Source: Notospermus geniculatus (lineage: Eukaryota > Nemertea > Pilidiophora > Heteronemertea > Lineidae). Taken from it: DNA of 64,000 bases. The notes under the pieces are model-generated. The model did no database searches. It worked only from the letters and a program-made list of their open reading frames with translations, and was not told where the DNA came from. Each line of letters begins with the position of its first letter. Position 1 is the stretch's first letter. Shown piece after piece: positions 31,465-42,642 of this stretch. The translations under genes were made by a program, and so were the position numbers. The stretch lies in assembly GCA_002633025.1 (NCBI GenBank), contig NMRB01000650.1:111202-175201 (forward strand), written 5' to 3'.

Positions 31465-34400
31465 ATGGCTGAAAGTAACATGGCTCGAACGAGCGATTAT
31501 CAAAAACATTACCAAACCTACGACTTCGGCTCAGCCGAAGGCATCAGCCGACCAGCCCAAGTTGTTCTTCGGCCCACCCGCCGGAAGAAGAGCCATCATG
31601 AGAAAAAGCGGCCATATCGGCTGCCGCCATTGGCTCTTTCGAAGCAAATCAGTCGACGGCATTTGAAGAGTGGTCATCTATCAGTGGTAATGGTTGTTAT
31701 AAACAGTGAAAGTCACACTTCCATAATTTGGTGTTTATCTTTCTGCTGTCTTGTTCATTTATGTGCCTCTGAATGAGGTAACCAGGGTTTCAAACCCGCC
31801 CTTTGAGCGACACCAACGTCCCTTTCTTTGGGATCCCAGTAAAATATGGCCCTTATTTTCAGCCGATGGCCCGGTTCCGGCGGGCGGCTCGACTGGTCCA
31901 GCTCATTCTCACCGCCATCACGTCCACCAGAAGAGAGAACCAGCGGAGGGAGGCCAAACTTATGTCATTTTACCAACTGCAAGATGAAATAGGAACGACC
32001 AAAGGCAGATATGGCGACGGGTTGGATTTTGATCCGACCTACTTCAGAGCCTGTAGACAGGTAGGTAGGCCTTGGTCTAGGTCGCACTGCCATTGCTTCA
32101 TCAGACGAAATGTCGCCCAAGGACGACCATGTCAGACGTGATGGATCAGCACACGTTGCAAGCTGGGAAAGGAGCAGAAAATCGAGCTTGGATTAGTTTC
32201 CTTGCTCCATATTCTTCAGTCCAACATCACCGATGTCTAAAAAGCCTACTAGGGGCTCCTCTTACAACGTTGTATTGGGCGGCATTCGACAGTTTTATGT
32301 CGGGTTGTGGAGGAAGGAGGCACCATCAGCGGCGGAGGGAACCCATGAACTCAGAGAGAATCGCTCTCTTTTACAGATTCAGATCAGTGATCTTGCCAAA
32401 CACATCCTGATGATGGATCCGAAAGACCGGACGGACGAACAGCGACACGTGGCCTTGGTCTCACTCACCCAAGCCGTCGACGCCTTTGGGGAGTTTCCTA
32501 TCAAAATGCAAAAATCCCTCGTCAAGAGGGGCTGGTATGAGCAGTAAGTATTAGAAAAATGTTATCATCATTGGCCTTGTGTATGAAGGCATTTACAACT
32601 ACATGTAGTTAGTTCGACCCCCAAATCAACCGCGTCATCCATTCAGACGAAGCAGCGAACTCGTTATGGTTGCCGTCACATTTGCAACGTGTGACATGTT
32701 GGCGTGATAATGCCCGAGCAGGGAAGCATAGCCACTTTCATGTTTGTCCACTTCAGTTTCGAAGCCAAACGAGTGATCATCCGGCAGGGCCACGCCGCCG
32801 AGAATTTCTACTTCATCCTATCCGGGACAGCTGTGGTCACCATACTCTCAACAAATAAAAAGACGGGGGAGAGTGTCAACAATACGGTGGCATTCTTGAA
32901 GAAGGGTAACAGTTTTGGTGTAAGTAAGGACAATACTTGACATTGATGTTATGACATTGATGTAATCAGTTTCCTGTTCGAAATCACAAGTTTAGTTTGA
33001 ATGGTCAACGATGCTGTTCTGAACTTCAAAGTGGCTGCCGTCAGCATCGGAAGCAACTCAATTTTTGAAGCATGACTACTCGTCATCCTGAGAATCTCAT
33101 GCCTTACGGCCGTACCCCTCCAAGTGCGAGGAGGGGAGCGGTTATGAATACCCTGGGTGCGAGGATACTGATGCGTTTGGTTCCTTCAAATTGGTCGATG
33201 AACTAGATGTCTCTTACTTTCTACAAAGGAACTGGCCCTGATGTACGGCGGTACAAGAAACGCCACAGTGACGTGCAAAGACAACGTAGAGCTGCTCGCC
33301 GTCGCCCGGGATGACTTTGTCGACATCTTCATGCACGTGGATAAGGATGTAGAACCGGATCATATACAGTTTCTACGTCTAATTGAGTTCTTTGATGGTT
33401 GGCCTATAGAGAGGTTACCGTACGCGGACCCAAAGACATGTCTCTTCACATACTTCAGGTACGTCTTGTTTGTTGAGGGCGACAACCGTTCCATCACCGA
33501 CAGCAGACGATAGGCCTATCTTTTTTTGTTGAAGGTATCTGGTCTCATTTGAGCCACGAATTGAGCAACGAGTGAATCGAACGCGCCGTTAACCTTACCA
33601 AATACTAACCGCGCTCGAAGAGCCTTCCACAGCTCGGAGGCGGTTAGCAGCAGTCGGATATTTGCCCACTTTCAGTGGGCAAGCCCCCGGAAGTCACAGA
33701 AAAACGTGTATTTCATTGGGCAAACAATGGCAAAATGCGCCAAACATCAACAAAGAACTTGTATGATGATACCTTTGAATGAAGCACCAAGTTGGCGTCC
33801 ATATCAAAGATTGGCCCCTTTTTCCCGTTTTAGGAGAGGCGTGATAATGTGCCGGGACAGTATCAGCAGTGAGTGGATCTACGTGGTGAAGACGGGCTCA
33901 TGTCGGGTGCTCAAGGCTTTACAACCAGTCAAAGCTGATATGCAGACCATTCCTTCCGATCTCAGGGGTAGCACAAGTAAGCAGAACTCGGCCGTCAAAA
34001 GCTATACCGGAATATCGCGCTTAGCGATTTCGCCAAACACTTGAAAATCTGGTCTTGTTTTCAGTGGGTTTCACAAAGTCACCCGATTGGCTTACTTATA
34101 AAAGAATACACTTAATTTTTTTGCGTTACAGATTCATTACAAGGTACACCAAATTCTCCTAGGAGGGCGCCGCCTCTTTCTAATAGGAACGAATCCAACA
34201 AATCATCAAGTAATCAACGGTATCTTCCTCCCTTGAAGGGCATCAACCATGACGCAGGTGAGGGACCCCCCCCCCCCAAAGCTCGTGAAGAGGGTACTGC
34301 TCCACCGGGCCCTTTGGCCTACCACAACGCTTAATATCTACAGACAATAGAAAATCCGGGGAAACCGAAATGTGATGACACAGGTCAAACCGGGTGACTG

Positions 34401-36485
34401 CGAAAACTCCGTAATGTCCCTCAGAACACAAGAAACGCTCATTTTTAGGCACTTCTCGAGACGTACCGACGTCCACTGTTCTCCAAGTAGGAGTAATGGC
34501 CTTAGCTTTTCAAGTAACACTATCTGATGGCAATGCATGCAACATGTATCTGTCGGCCTTTCCTGGCCCTCTAGTTTTTTTCATTTCTCTTCAGCCAAAG
34601 AATCCCGGATACAGCACAAAGCAAATATAGACAAAATATACGAAGACAGACATCAATCTACTCAGGTAAGAAAGCAACAACGACCGAAACCATCATTCCT
34701 TCACGCCACAACGACCGAAACCATCATTCCTTCACGCCACAACGACCGAAACCATCATTCCTTCACGCTACAACGACCCAAACCATCATTCCTTCACGCC
34801 ACAACGACCCAAACCATCATTCCTTCACGCCACAAAGTTGCTTTGTCTGCTGCGAAGAACCAAAGACTGACTAAACAAGATGACATTGTAAACATGGTAA
34901 ATGTCGTATGGTTCCCGATGTACTGCTTCTTGTCTACTAATGTTTTTCTATCATCAATTTCACTCCAGAAACGAGTTCAATTCGAGAAGGCAAAAGCAAA
35001 GCCTGTCCCGAACGCCAAAGTCTACGTAGAGATACAAAAACTAGGGCCAAAGGAAACGTTTGTAAGTTGTTCACCATGAAGATGTTGACCTCTGGGCTTC
35101 AGCAAAGTCCCCAGCCTCGTGAAACACGGGGCCGAATTGTCCATGCGGACGAATTGCCCTTGGGAACAAGGGGACAAATCGTCTCCAGACGGATGGACGG
35201 AGTGTCCGTCTAGAACGAAATGTCCGATGGGACAAACTGTCCGGGGAATTGTCCGACGTCTGCAAAAACGAATCGTATGGGGACGACTTGCCCTAGGCGA
35301 CGAATCGTCTGGGACGATCTCGGGACGAACTGTCCCCCAACTATTGACCACTTGTTGACAAAAGAGAGGAACGTTTGTGATCTCAGCACACTCATTCAGC
35401 GGCAGGAGAGCTAAACTTCCTCCAAAATCTCTATCGACCGCGGTGTGCACTCTCGGATGAGGTCCAATGAAGTTAAATTTGAAGACGTTCTAAGAATGGA
35501 CATGGCAGCGTGATCTCCACCGAAACGTTGTTCAGGTTGGTAGGCCTATGCCCCCCATGACCCAACAACTTTCTCTTTCATTCACAGGGTTTTGTGTCCG
35601 TGGCGTTCCAACTAATGGAAGAACCCTTGAGCCTAATCCTGGTGTCTGACGGTGCCGAGTGCGTCCTCATCAACAAGAGGTTCTTCCTACAGCACCTCTC
35701 AGAATCACATCATAAATATCTGAGAAAATCGGTAAGAAAGCGGCGAAGAAATGTTCAGGATATGACCCAACATGTCATCCGAATGATTGAGAACCATCGG
35801 AAGCAATGCTTTTATAAACCTATTGGGCCAATGCAGGAATGTGATGTCATTCATAGGCCTAATTGGGCGCAGAAATGATGTCATTTATAGACCTAGAAAT
35901 GATGTCATTTAATGTACCTAACTGGGCGCAACGCTGGGATACGACGTCATCTATAGACCAAACTAACTGAGCACAATACACGGATATGACGTCATTTGTA
36001 GACCTAATTGGTCGCAATGCAGGGATTGGATGTCATCTATAGGCCTAGACCTAACTCAGCACAATGCATGGATCTGACGTCATTTATAGACCTAACTGGT
36101 CGCAATGCAGGAATCTGATGTCATTTATAGACGGAATTGGGCATAATGCACGGATGTGATGTCATTGATAGACCCCGGTGATAGACCTAATTGGGCACAA
36201 TGCATGGATATCCGTGATGTCATTCATAGGCTTAATTGGGCAAAATGCATGGATACTGGTATGATATCATTCATAGGCTTAATTGGGCAAAACGCATGGA
36301 TATGATATCATTCATAGGCCTACATTATGAAGGTCAAAATGTCATTTCAGATCCAGCCGTTTCCAACGGAAGAACACCTGCAGCAAAAACTCCAAGACCA
36401 GGTGAACTGGGACGCATACAAGGCTGTGACATTTCATAAGGAGGTTATCCACAACAAGAAATTACATGACACATTACTACTGTGA
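31465..36485 (+). CDS. CNBD2: cyclic nucleotide-binding domain-containing protein 2-like, complete 11-exon model
   Basis: Exons: 31465-31686, 31863-32060, 32377-32543, 32757-32919, 33229-33458, 33834-33976, 34132-34257, 34595-34665, 34969-35061, 35588-35731, 36351-36485 (stop). Every border is GT-AG and every phase joins, giving 563 residues, close to vertebrate CNBD2 (about 570). Order: basic N-terminus; coil PMARFRRAARLVQLILTAIT; the CNB domain (FEAKRVIIRQGHAAENFYF, then FG|ELALMYGGTRNATV); a degenerate second nucleotide-binding-like half (SEWIYVVKTGSCRVLKAL ... VYVEIQKLGPKETF); and the LVSDGAECVLINKRFF tail. The phosphate-binding cassette keeps its Glu and Arg, so cAMP binding is plausible. 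CNBD2 in mouse binds cAMP and is needed for sperm flagellar bending. An AATAAA lies at 37000. Exons 4-11 are duplicated downstream. Confidence 0.92.
34674..34836. repeat. 30-bp minisatellite in CNBD2-like intron 8 (copy D1)
   Basis: About five units of aaccatcattccttcacgcc plus acaacgaccc. Copy D2 has about six units at 39740-39927, a length difference typical of minisatellites. Confidence 0.93.
35750..36330. repeat. degenerate ~40-bp minisatellite in the last intron (copy D1)
   Basis: Variants of cctaattgggcgcaatgcag and gatatgatgtcatttataga repeat about twelve to fifteen times between exons 10 and 11. Unit order differs from the matching array at 40815-41260. Many units carry TGATGTCAT or TGACGTCAT. 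Confidence 0.85.
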
Positions 36486-36999
36486 TTTGTCCGCAATGAA
36501 ATTGTCCGCCAGTGGGATGATCTGTGGGGAGAGACGCCATGTTGCATGTGGACGGAATCATTTCAGTACCACTGGCCTACTGGATTCTCATTGGTCTCTT
36601 GGCCTATTGAAAGCAATACGTCACGACAGCCACGAGGTGCTGCAGATATTTACCCAGCAGTTTGTGCCTGCATAAAATGAAAAGAAAGTCACCATGCCAA
36701 GTACTGGCCCTTGGTGGTAAAGGACAACATAGTTTGTGCAACTGTGAGCAGGAAATCTGCTATCAACAAAAGAAATCATTCACAAAGCAATTAAGCTTTG
36801 GAACGGACGACTTACCTATTAATGTGCTTGTAGCCTCAACTGTCTTGGTGCTATGGTTAGAGACAGGCTGTTGACTTGTTGATTTTGTACCGTTAGAAAC
36901 TACCTGTCGCTGTCATTTTGAGCACAGTCATTATAATAGAAGTAGACAGAGACCGCGTCGAATCAGCCAAGTTGGCCTACATATAGAAATTCGGCTGAA

Positions 37000-37005
37000 A
37001 ATAAA
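37000..37005 (+). promoter_or_regulatory. polyadenylation signal AATAAA, CNBD2-like copy 1
   Basis: AATAAA about 515 bp after the stop at 36485, conserved at 41972-41977 in copy D2. Confidence 0.5.
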
Positions 37006-37230
37006 TGTTATTTGTATCATCTTTGTATATACATGGGATTAAATTATCGAATCGTACATGCATGAAGTTGTCTTATTCAATAAGGGTCTTGCTATCAAGT
37101 GCTGGTAACAGACTCTTGACACCCACTGCTTCAGCAACGCGTGACACGTTCCAATTCTGCTTGCTTCCGATTGTGGCGTGATAATGCCCGAGCAAGGAAG
37201 CATCGCCACTTTCATGTTTGCCCACTTCAG

Positions 37231-40200
37231 TTTCGAAGCCAAACGAGTGATCATCCGGCAGGGCCACGCCGCCGAGAATTTCTACTTCATCCTATCCGGG
37301 ACAGCTGTGGTCACCATACTCTCAACAAATAAAAAGACGGGGGAGAGTGTCAACAATACGGTGGCTTTCTTGAAGAAGGGTAACAGTTTTGGTGTAAGTA
37401 AGGACAATACTTGGCATTGATGTTATGACATTGATGTAATTTTTCCTGTTCGAAATCACAAGTTTAGTTTGAATGGTCAACGATGCTGTTCTGAACTTCA
37501 AAATGGCTGCCGTCAGTATCGGAAGCAACTCAATTTTTGAAGCATGACTACACGTCATCCTGAGAATCTCATGCCTTACGGCCGTACCCCTCCAAGTGCG
37601 AGGAGGGGAGCGTGAATACCCTGGGTGCGAGGATACTGATGCGTTTGGTTCCTTCAAATTGGTCGATGAACTAGATGTCTCTTACTTTCTACAAAGGAAT
37701 TGGCCCTGATGTACGGCGGTACAAGAAACGCCACAGTGACGTGCAAAGACAACGTAGAGCTGCTCGCCGTCGCCCGGGATGACTTTGTCGACATCTTCAT
37801 GCACGTGGATAAGGATGTAGAACCGGATCATATACAGTTTCTACGTCTAATTGAGTTCTTTGATGGTTGGCCTATAGAGAGGTTACCGTACGCGGACCCA
37901 AAGACATGTCTCTTCACATACTTCAGGTACGTCTTGTTTGTTGAGGGCGACAACCGTTCCATCACCGACAGCAGACGATAGGCCTAACTTTTTTTGTTGA
38001 AAGTATCTGGTCTCATTTGAGCCACGATGGGCAACGAGTGAATCAAACGCGCCGGTAACCTTACCAAATACTAACCGCGCTCGAAGAGCCTTCCACAGCT
38101 CGGAGGCGGTTAGCAGCACAGTCGGATATTTGCCCACTGAAAGTGGGCAAATGCCCCCGGAAGTCACAGAAAAACGTGTATTTCATTGGGCAAACAATGG
38201 CAAAATGCGCCAAACATCAACAAAGAACTTGTATGATGATACCTTTGAATGAAGCACCAAGTTGGCGTCTATATCAAAGATTGACCCCTTTTTCCCGTTT
38301 TAGGAGAGGCGTGATAATGTGCCGAGACAGTATCAGCAGTGAGTGGATCTACGTGGTGAAGACGGGCTCATGTCGGGTGCTCAAGGCTTTACAACCAGTC
38401 AAAGCTGATATGCAGACCATTCCTTCAGATCTCAGGGGTAGCACAAGTAAGCAGAACTCGGCCGTCAAAAGCTATACCGGAATATCGCGCTTAGCGATTT
38501 CGCCAAACACTTGAAAATCTGGTCTTGTTTTCAGTGGGTTTCACAAAGCCACCCGATTGGCTTACTTATAAAAGAATACACTTAATTTTTTGCGTTACAG
38601 ATTCATTACAAGGTACACCAAATTCTCCTAGGAGGGCGCCGCCTCTTTCTAATAGGAACGAATCCAACAAATCATCAAGTAATCAACGGTATCTTCCTCC
38701 CTTGAAGGGCATCAACCATGACGCAGGTAAGGGAACCCCCCCCCCAAAGCTCGTGAAGAGGGTACTGCTCCACCGGGCCCTTTGGCCTACCACAACGCTT
38801 AATATCTACAGACAATAGAAAATCCGGGGAAACCGAAATGTGATGACACAGGACTCTCGACTCCCTCTTTCCTTCCCTCTATCCAACACCGCACTGTTTA
38901 TTGTATCTCCTCCTATGTGATGTACCAGTTATCATACGGACTCAATAAACTTAATTGTAATTGTAATTGTAATTGGTCAAACCGGGCGATTGCGAAAACT
39001 CCGTCATGTCCCTCAGAACACAAGGTGCGCTCATTTTAGGCACTTCACGAGACGTACCGGCGTCCACTGTTCTCCACTGTCCAAGTAGGAGTGATGGCCT
39101 TAGCTTTTTCACTAACACTTTTATTCCGGACGCAAAACCCCGATTTTCTGAGAAGTGGCACTTTTTGTATAACAGCAATTTTTTGCATTTTTTATATCTC
39201 CAAATGGCAGAGATTCAGAATCCGCCGGGTGCCACTCTGGCACCCTCATTGAGCGTTTTGAGAAAATCCCGTTTGAATTTTTGGAACTGACTTTATCATT
39301 GGACGTCAGCTGACGCAACGACTGAGCTTTGTACAGGAGAATGGAACCCGATGTACAGCTAACTTTTAATTTAAACGGTGGGATTTATACCCTATAAATG
39401 TATTATCAGGAGATAGAAACCTGGGGCCTCGTAACCAAATAAGCAAGTTTTTCTCAAAACGCTCAAGGGTGCCAGAGTGGCACCCGCCGGATTCTGAATC
39501 TCTGTCATTTGGAGATATAAAAAAAATGCAAAAACATTGCTGTTATACAAAATTTCCCACTTCTTCGTTTTGCGTCCAGACTATTTCTGATGGCAATGCA
39601 TGCAACATGTATCTGTTGGCCTTTCCTGGCCCTCTAGTTTTTTTTCATTTCTCTTCAGCCAAAGAATCCCGGGTACAGCACAAAGCAAATATAGACAAAA
39701 TATACGAAGACAGACATCAATCTACTCAGGTAAGAAAGCAACAACAACCCAAACCATCATTCCTTCACGCCACAACGACCCAAACCATCATTCCTTCACG
39801 CCACAACGACCCAAACCATCATTCCTTCACGCCACAACGACCCAAACCATCATTTCTTCACGCCACAACGACCCAAACCATCATTCCTTCACGCCACAAC
39901 GACCCAAACCATCATTCCTTCACGCCACAAAGTTGCTTTGTCTGCTGCGAAGAACCAAAGACTGACTAGACAAGATGACATTGTAAACATGGTAAATGTC
40001 GTATGGTTCCCGATGTACTGCTTCTTGTCTACTATTAATGTTGTTCTATCATCAATTTCACTCCAGAAACGAGTTCAATTCGAGAAGGCAAAAGCAAAGC
40101 CTGTCCCGAACGCCAAAGTCTACGTGGAGATACAGAAACTAGGGCCAAAGGAAACGTTTGTAAGTTGTTCACCATGAAGATGTTGACCTCTGGGCTTCAG

Positions 40201-41435
40201 CAAAGTCCCCAGCCTCCTGAAACACGGGGCCGAATTGCCCTTGGGAACAAGGGGACAAATCGTCTCCAGACGGAGTGTCCGTCTAGAACGAAATGTCCGA
40301 TGGGACAAACTGTCCGGGGAATTGTCCGACGTCTGCAAAAACGAATCGTCTGGGGACGACTTGCCCTAGGCGACGAATCGTCTGGGACGATCTCGGGACG
40401 AACTGTCCCCCAACTATTGACCACTTGTTGACAAAAGAGAGGAACGTTTGTGATCTCAGCACATTCATTCAGCGGCAGTAGAGCTAAACTTCCTCCAAAT
40501 CTCTATCAACCGCGGTGTGCACTCTCGGATGAGATCCAATGAAGTTAAATTTGAAGACGTTCTAAGAACGGACATGGCAGCGTGATCTCCACCGAAACGT
40601 TGTTCAGGTTGGTAGGCCTATGACCCAACAACTTTCTCTTTCATTCACAGGGTTTTGTGTCCGTGGCGTTCCAACTAATGGAAGAACCCTTGAGCCTGAT
40701 CCTGGTGTCTGACGGTGCCGAGTGTGTCCTCATCAACAAGAGGTTCTTCCTACAGCACCTCTCAGAATCACATCATAAATATCTGAGGAAATCGGTAAGA
40801 AAGCGGCGAAGAAACATATAACCCTAAAGCCTAATTGGGCGCAATGCAGGAATATGGTGTCCTTTACAGGCCTAATTGGGAGCAGAAATGATGTCATAGA
40901 CCTAATTGGGTGCAATGCTGGGATATGATATCATTTATAGACCTAATTGGGTGCAGAAATGATGTCATTTTACGCCTAATCGGGCGCAGAAATGATGTCA
41001 TTTTATTGACCCAACTGGGATATGATGTCATCTCGACCCAACTGAGCACAATACTCCGCTATGATGTCATTTGTAGACCTAATTGGTCGGAATGCAGGGA
41101 TTTGATGTCATTTATAGACCTACATGTAACTGGTCGCAACGCAGGGATCTGATGTCATCTATAGGCCTAGACCTAACTGAGCACAATGCATGGATATGAT
41201 GTCATTCCTAGGCCTAGTGGACGCAATGCATGAAGGTAAAGTCATTCACAGGCCATTTGCATGCCAAGGCTACATTATGAAGGTCAAACTGTCATTTCAG
41301 ATCCAGCCGTTTCCAACGGAAGAACACCTGCAGCAAAAACTCCAAGACCAGGTGAACTGGGATGCATACAAGGCCGTGACATTTCATAAGGAGGTTATCC
41401 ACAACAAGAAACTACATGACACGTTACTACTGTGA
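37231..41435 (+). CDS. second CNBD2-like 3' cassette (exons 4-11 only)
   Basis: Exons: 37231-37393, 37697-37926, 38304-38446, 38601-38726, 39659-39729, 40067-40159, 40651-40794, 41301-41435. They have the same lengths, phases and GT-AG borders as exons 4-11 of the gene at 31465. I counted 13 silent differences and one replacement (Ile to Val in exon 8 position) between copies. No copy of exons 1-3 precedes it, and its first acceptor needs phase 2. Exon 3 (ending 32543, phase 2) can join it in frame, skipping cassette 1. Exon 10 of cassette 1 (phase 0) cannot. It is thus a possible alternative 3' half, a gene with unseen 5' exons, or the other allele. Confidence 0.8.
38853..38975. mobile_element. 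short retroposon-like insertion with (AATTGT)n tail
   Basis: These 123 bp are absent from the matching place in copy D1 (34377). They end in CAATAAAC and then three to four AATTGT repeats, as in 5'-truncated LINE or SINE insertions with a microsatellite tail. The element sits between exons 7 and 8 of the second cassette. Confidence 0.7.
39119..39582. mobile_element. inverted-repeat insertion (~460 bp) private to copy D2
   Basis: GGACGCAAAAC near the left end matches GTTTTGCGTCC at the right. Longer inner arms (AACGCTCAAGGGTGCCAGAG and its complement, gattctgaatctctg) pair over more than 100 bp. Copy D1 reads straight through as taacactatctgatgg (about 34515-34530), the empty site. It is a MITE inserted after the duplication. 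Confidence 0.85.
40815..41260. repeat. degenerate ~40-bp minisatellite in the last intron (copy D2)
   Basis: Counterpart of 35750-36330, with a different number and order of units. Confidence 0.85.
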
Positions 41436-41971
41436 TTTGTCCGCAATGAAATTGTCCGCCAGTGGGATGATCTGTGGGGAGAGACGCCATGTTGCATGTG
41501 GACGGAATCATTTCAATACCACTGGCCTACTGGATTCTCATTGGTCTCTTGGCCTATTGAAAGCAATACGTCACAACAGCCACGAGGTGCTGCAGACATT
41601 TACCCAGCAGTTTGTGCCAGGCAAACTGATCTACACGCCTGCATAATATGAAAAGAATCACCATGCCAATACTGGCCCTCGGTGGTAAAGGACAACATAG
41701 AGTTTGTATAACTTTGGTAAAGCAGGAAATCTGCTATCAACAAAAGAAATCATTCACAAAGCAATTAAGCTTTGGAACAGACTACTTTTATGTCATGTGC
41801 TTGTAGCCTCAACTGTCTTGGTGCTATGGTTAGAGACAGGCTGTTGACTTGTTGATTTTTGTACCGTTAGAAACTACCTGTCGCTGTCATTTTGAGCAGT
41901 CATTATAATAGAAGTAGACAGAGACCGCGTCGAATCAGCCAAGTTGGCCTACATATAGAAATTAGGCTGAA

Positions 41972-41977
41972 AATAAA
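41972..41977 (+). promoter_or_regulatory. polyadenylation signal AATAAA, second cassette
   Basis: Same position relative to the stop codon as 37000-37005 in copy D1. Confidence 0.5.
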
Positions 41978-42137
41978 TGTTATTTGTATCATCTTGGGAT
42001 CAAATTATCGAATCGTACATGCATGAAGTTGTCTTATTCAATAAGGGTCTTGCTATCAAGTGCTGGTAACAGACTCTTGACACCCACTGCTTCAAACAGC
42101 ATATTCTACCAGCAATGTGTTTTGAATGGGTGGGGTA

Positions 42138-42164
42138 CCTTGGAGGAATATTATTCCTCCAAAG
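42138..42164. repeat. short hairpin related to 21525-21565
   Basis: CCTTGGAGGAATATTATTCC and TCCAAAG form a compact palindrome lacking the central TACTGACAGTA of the 21525 form. It lies just past the end of duplication D. Confidence 0.7.
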
Positions 42165-42642
42165 ATATTGGGAGCATAAATGGGTTATGTGCATATTATA
42201 CAGGTATCACTGAACACAACAATTTTCGAATAAAAACACAGACACTTTGACATGGTATTTCATAGGCTTTGATTTATAGTATAAAATCTTCGGCATCACA
42301 AAGACAACAGCACTAGGCTGAATGACAGCCAACCATGTACATGAAACTTGCCACTTTATGTGGGCAAAAACCAGTATTTCACATACAATACCGGTGTAAC
42401 GTTTTTGAGCGTTCCCCATCTGTGAGTGTTCCCTTGCTTTTGTCTGACGGAATAAGCCGCGACTCGAGAATGGAGGACACAGAGAGAAACGTGTCGATCT
42501 ATCTGCCAGTGTTTCCAGAACAATAGGGGGAACACTGACACACGGAAACACTGAAAAACTTTACACCTGTACACATTTCTACAACAGGTTTGGAATCATA
42601 CAAACTGAACACACGGGCAATGAACCAAGAGAAAATCTTTCA

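Larger units (their letters stand above)
32684..37133. repeat. tandem duplication D, copy 1
   Basis: This unit begins in intron 3 of the CNBD2-like gene (gcaacgtgtgacatgtt) and ends ~650 bp beyond its stop codon. The second copy starts at the next base (37134, gcaacgcgtgacacgtt). Splice sites and exon lengths are identical in the two copies. Confidence 0.95.
37134..42094. repeat. tandem duplication D, copy 2
   Basis: Head-to-tail copy of 32684-37133, differing by point changes, minisatellite length and two private insertions (38853-38975 and about 39119-39582). It ends near 'acccactgcttca' at ~42094. Confidence 0.95.

Noticed and set aside
37126-37240. Possible fusion protein with two CNB domains across the D junction
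   Set aside because: Exon 10 of cassette 1 ends in phase 0 while exon 4 of cassette 2 needs phase 2, so direct joining would shift the frame.
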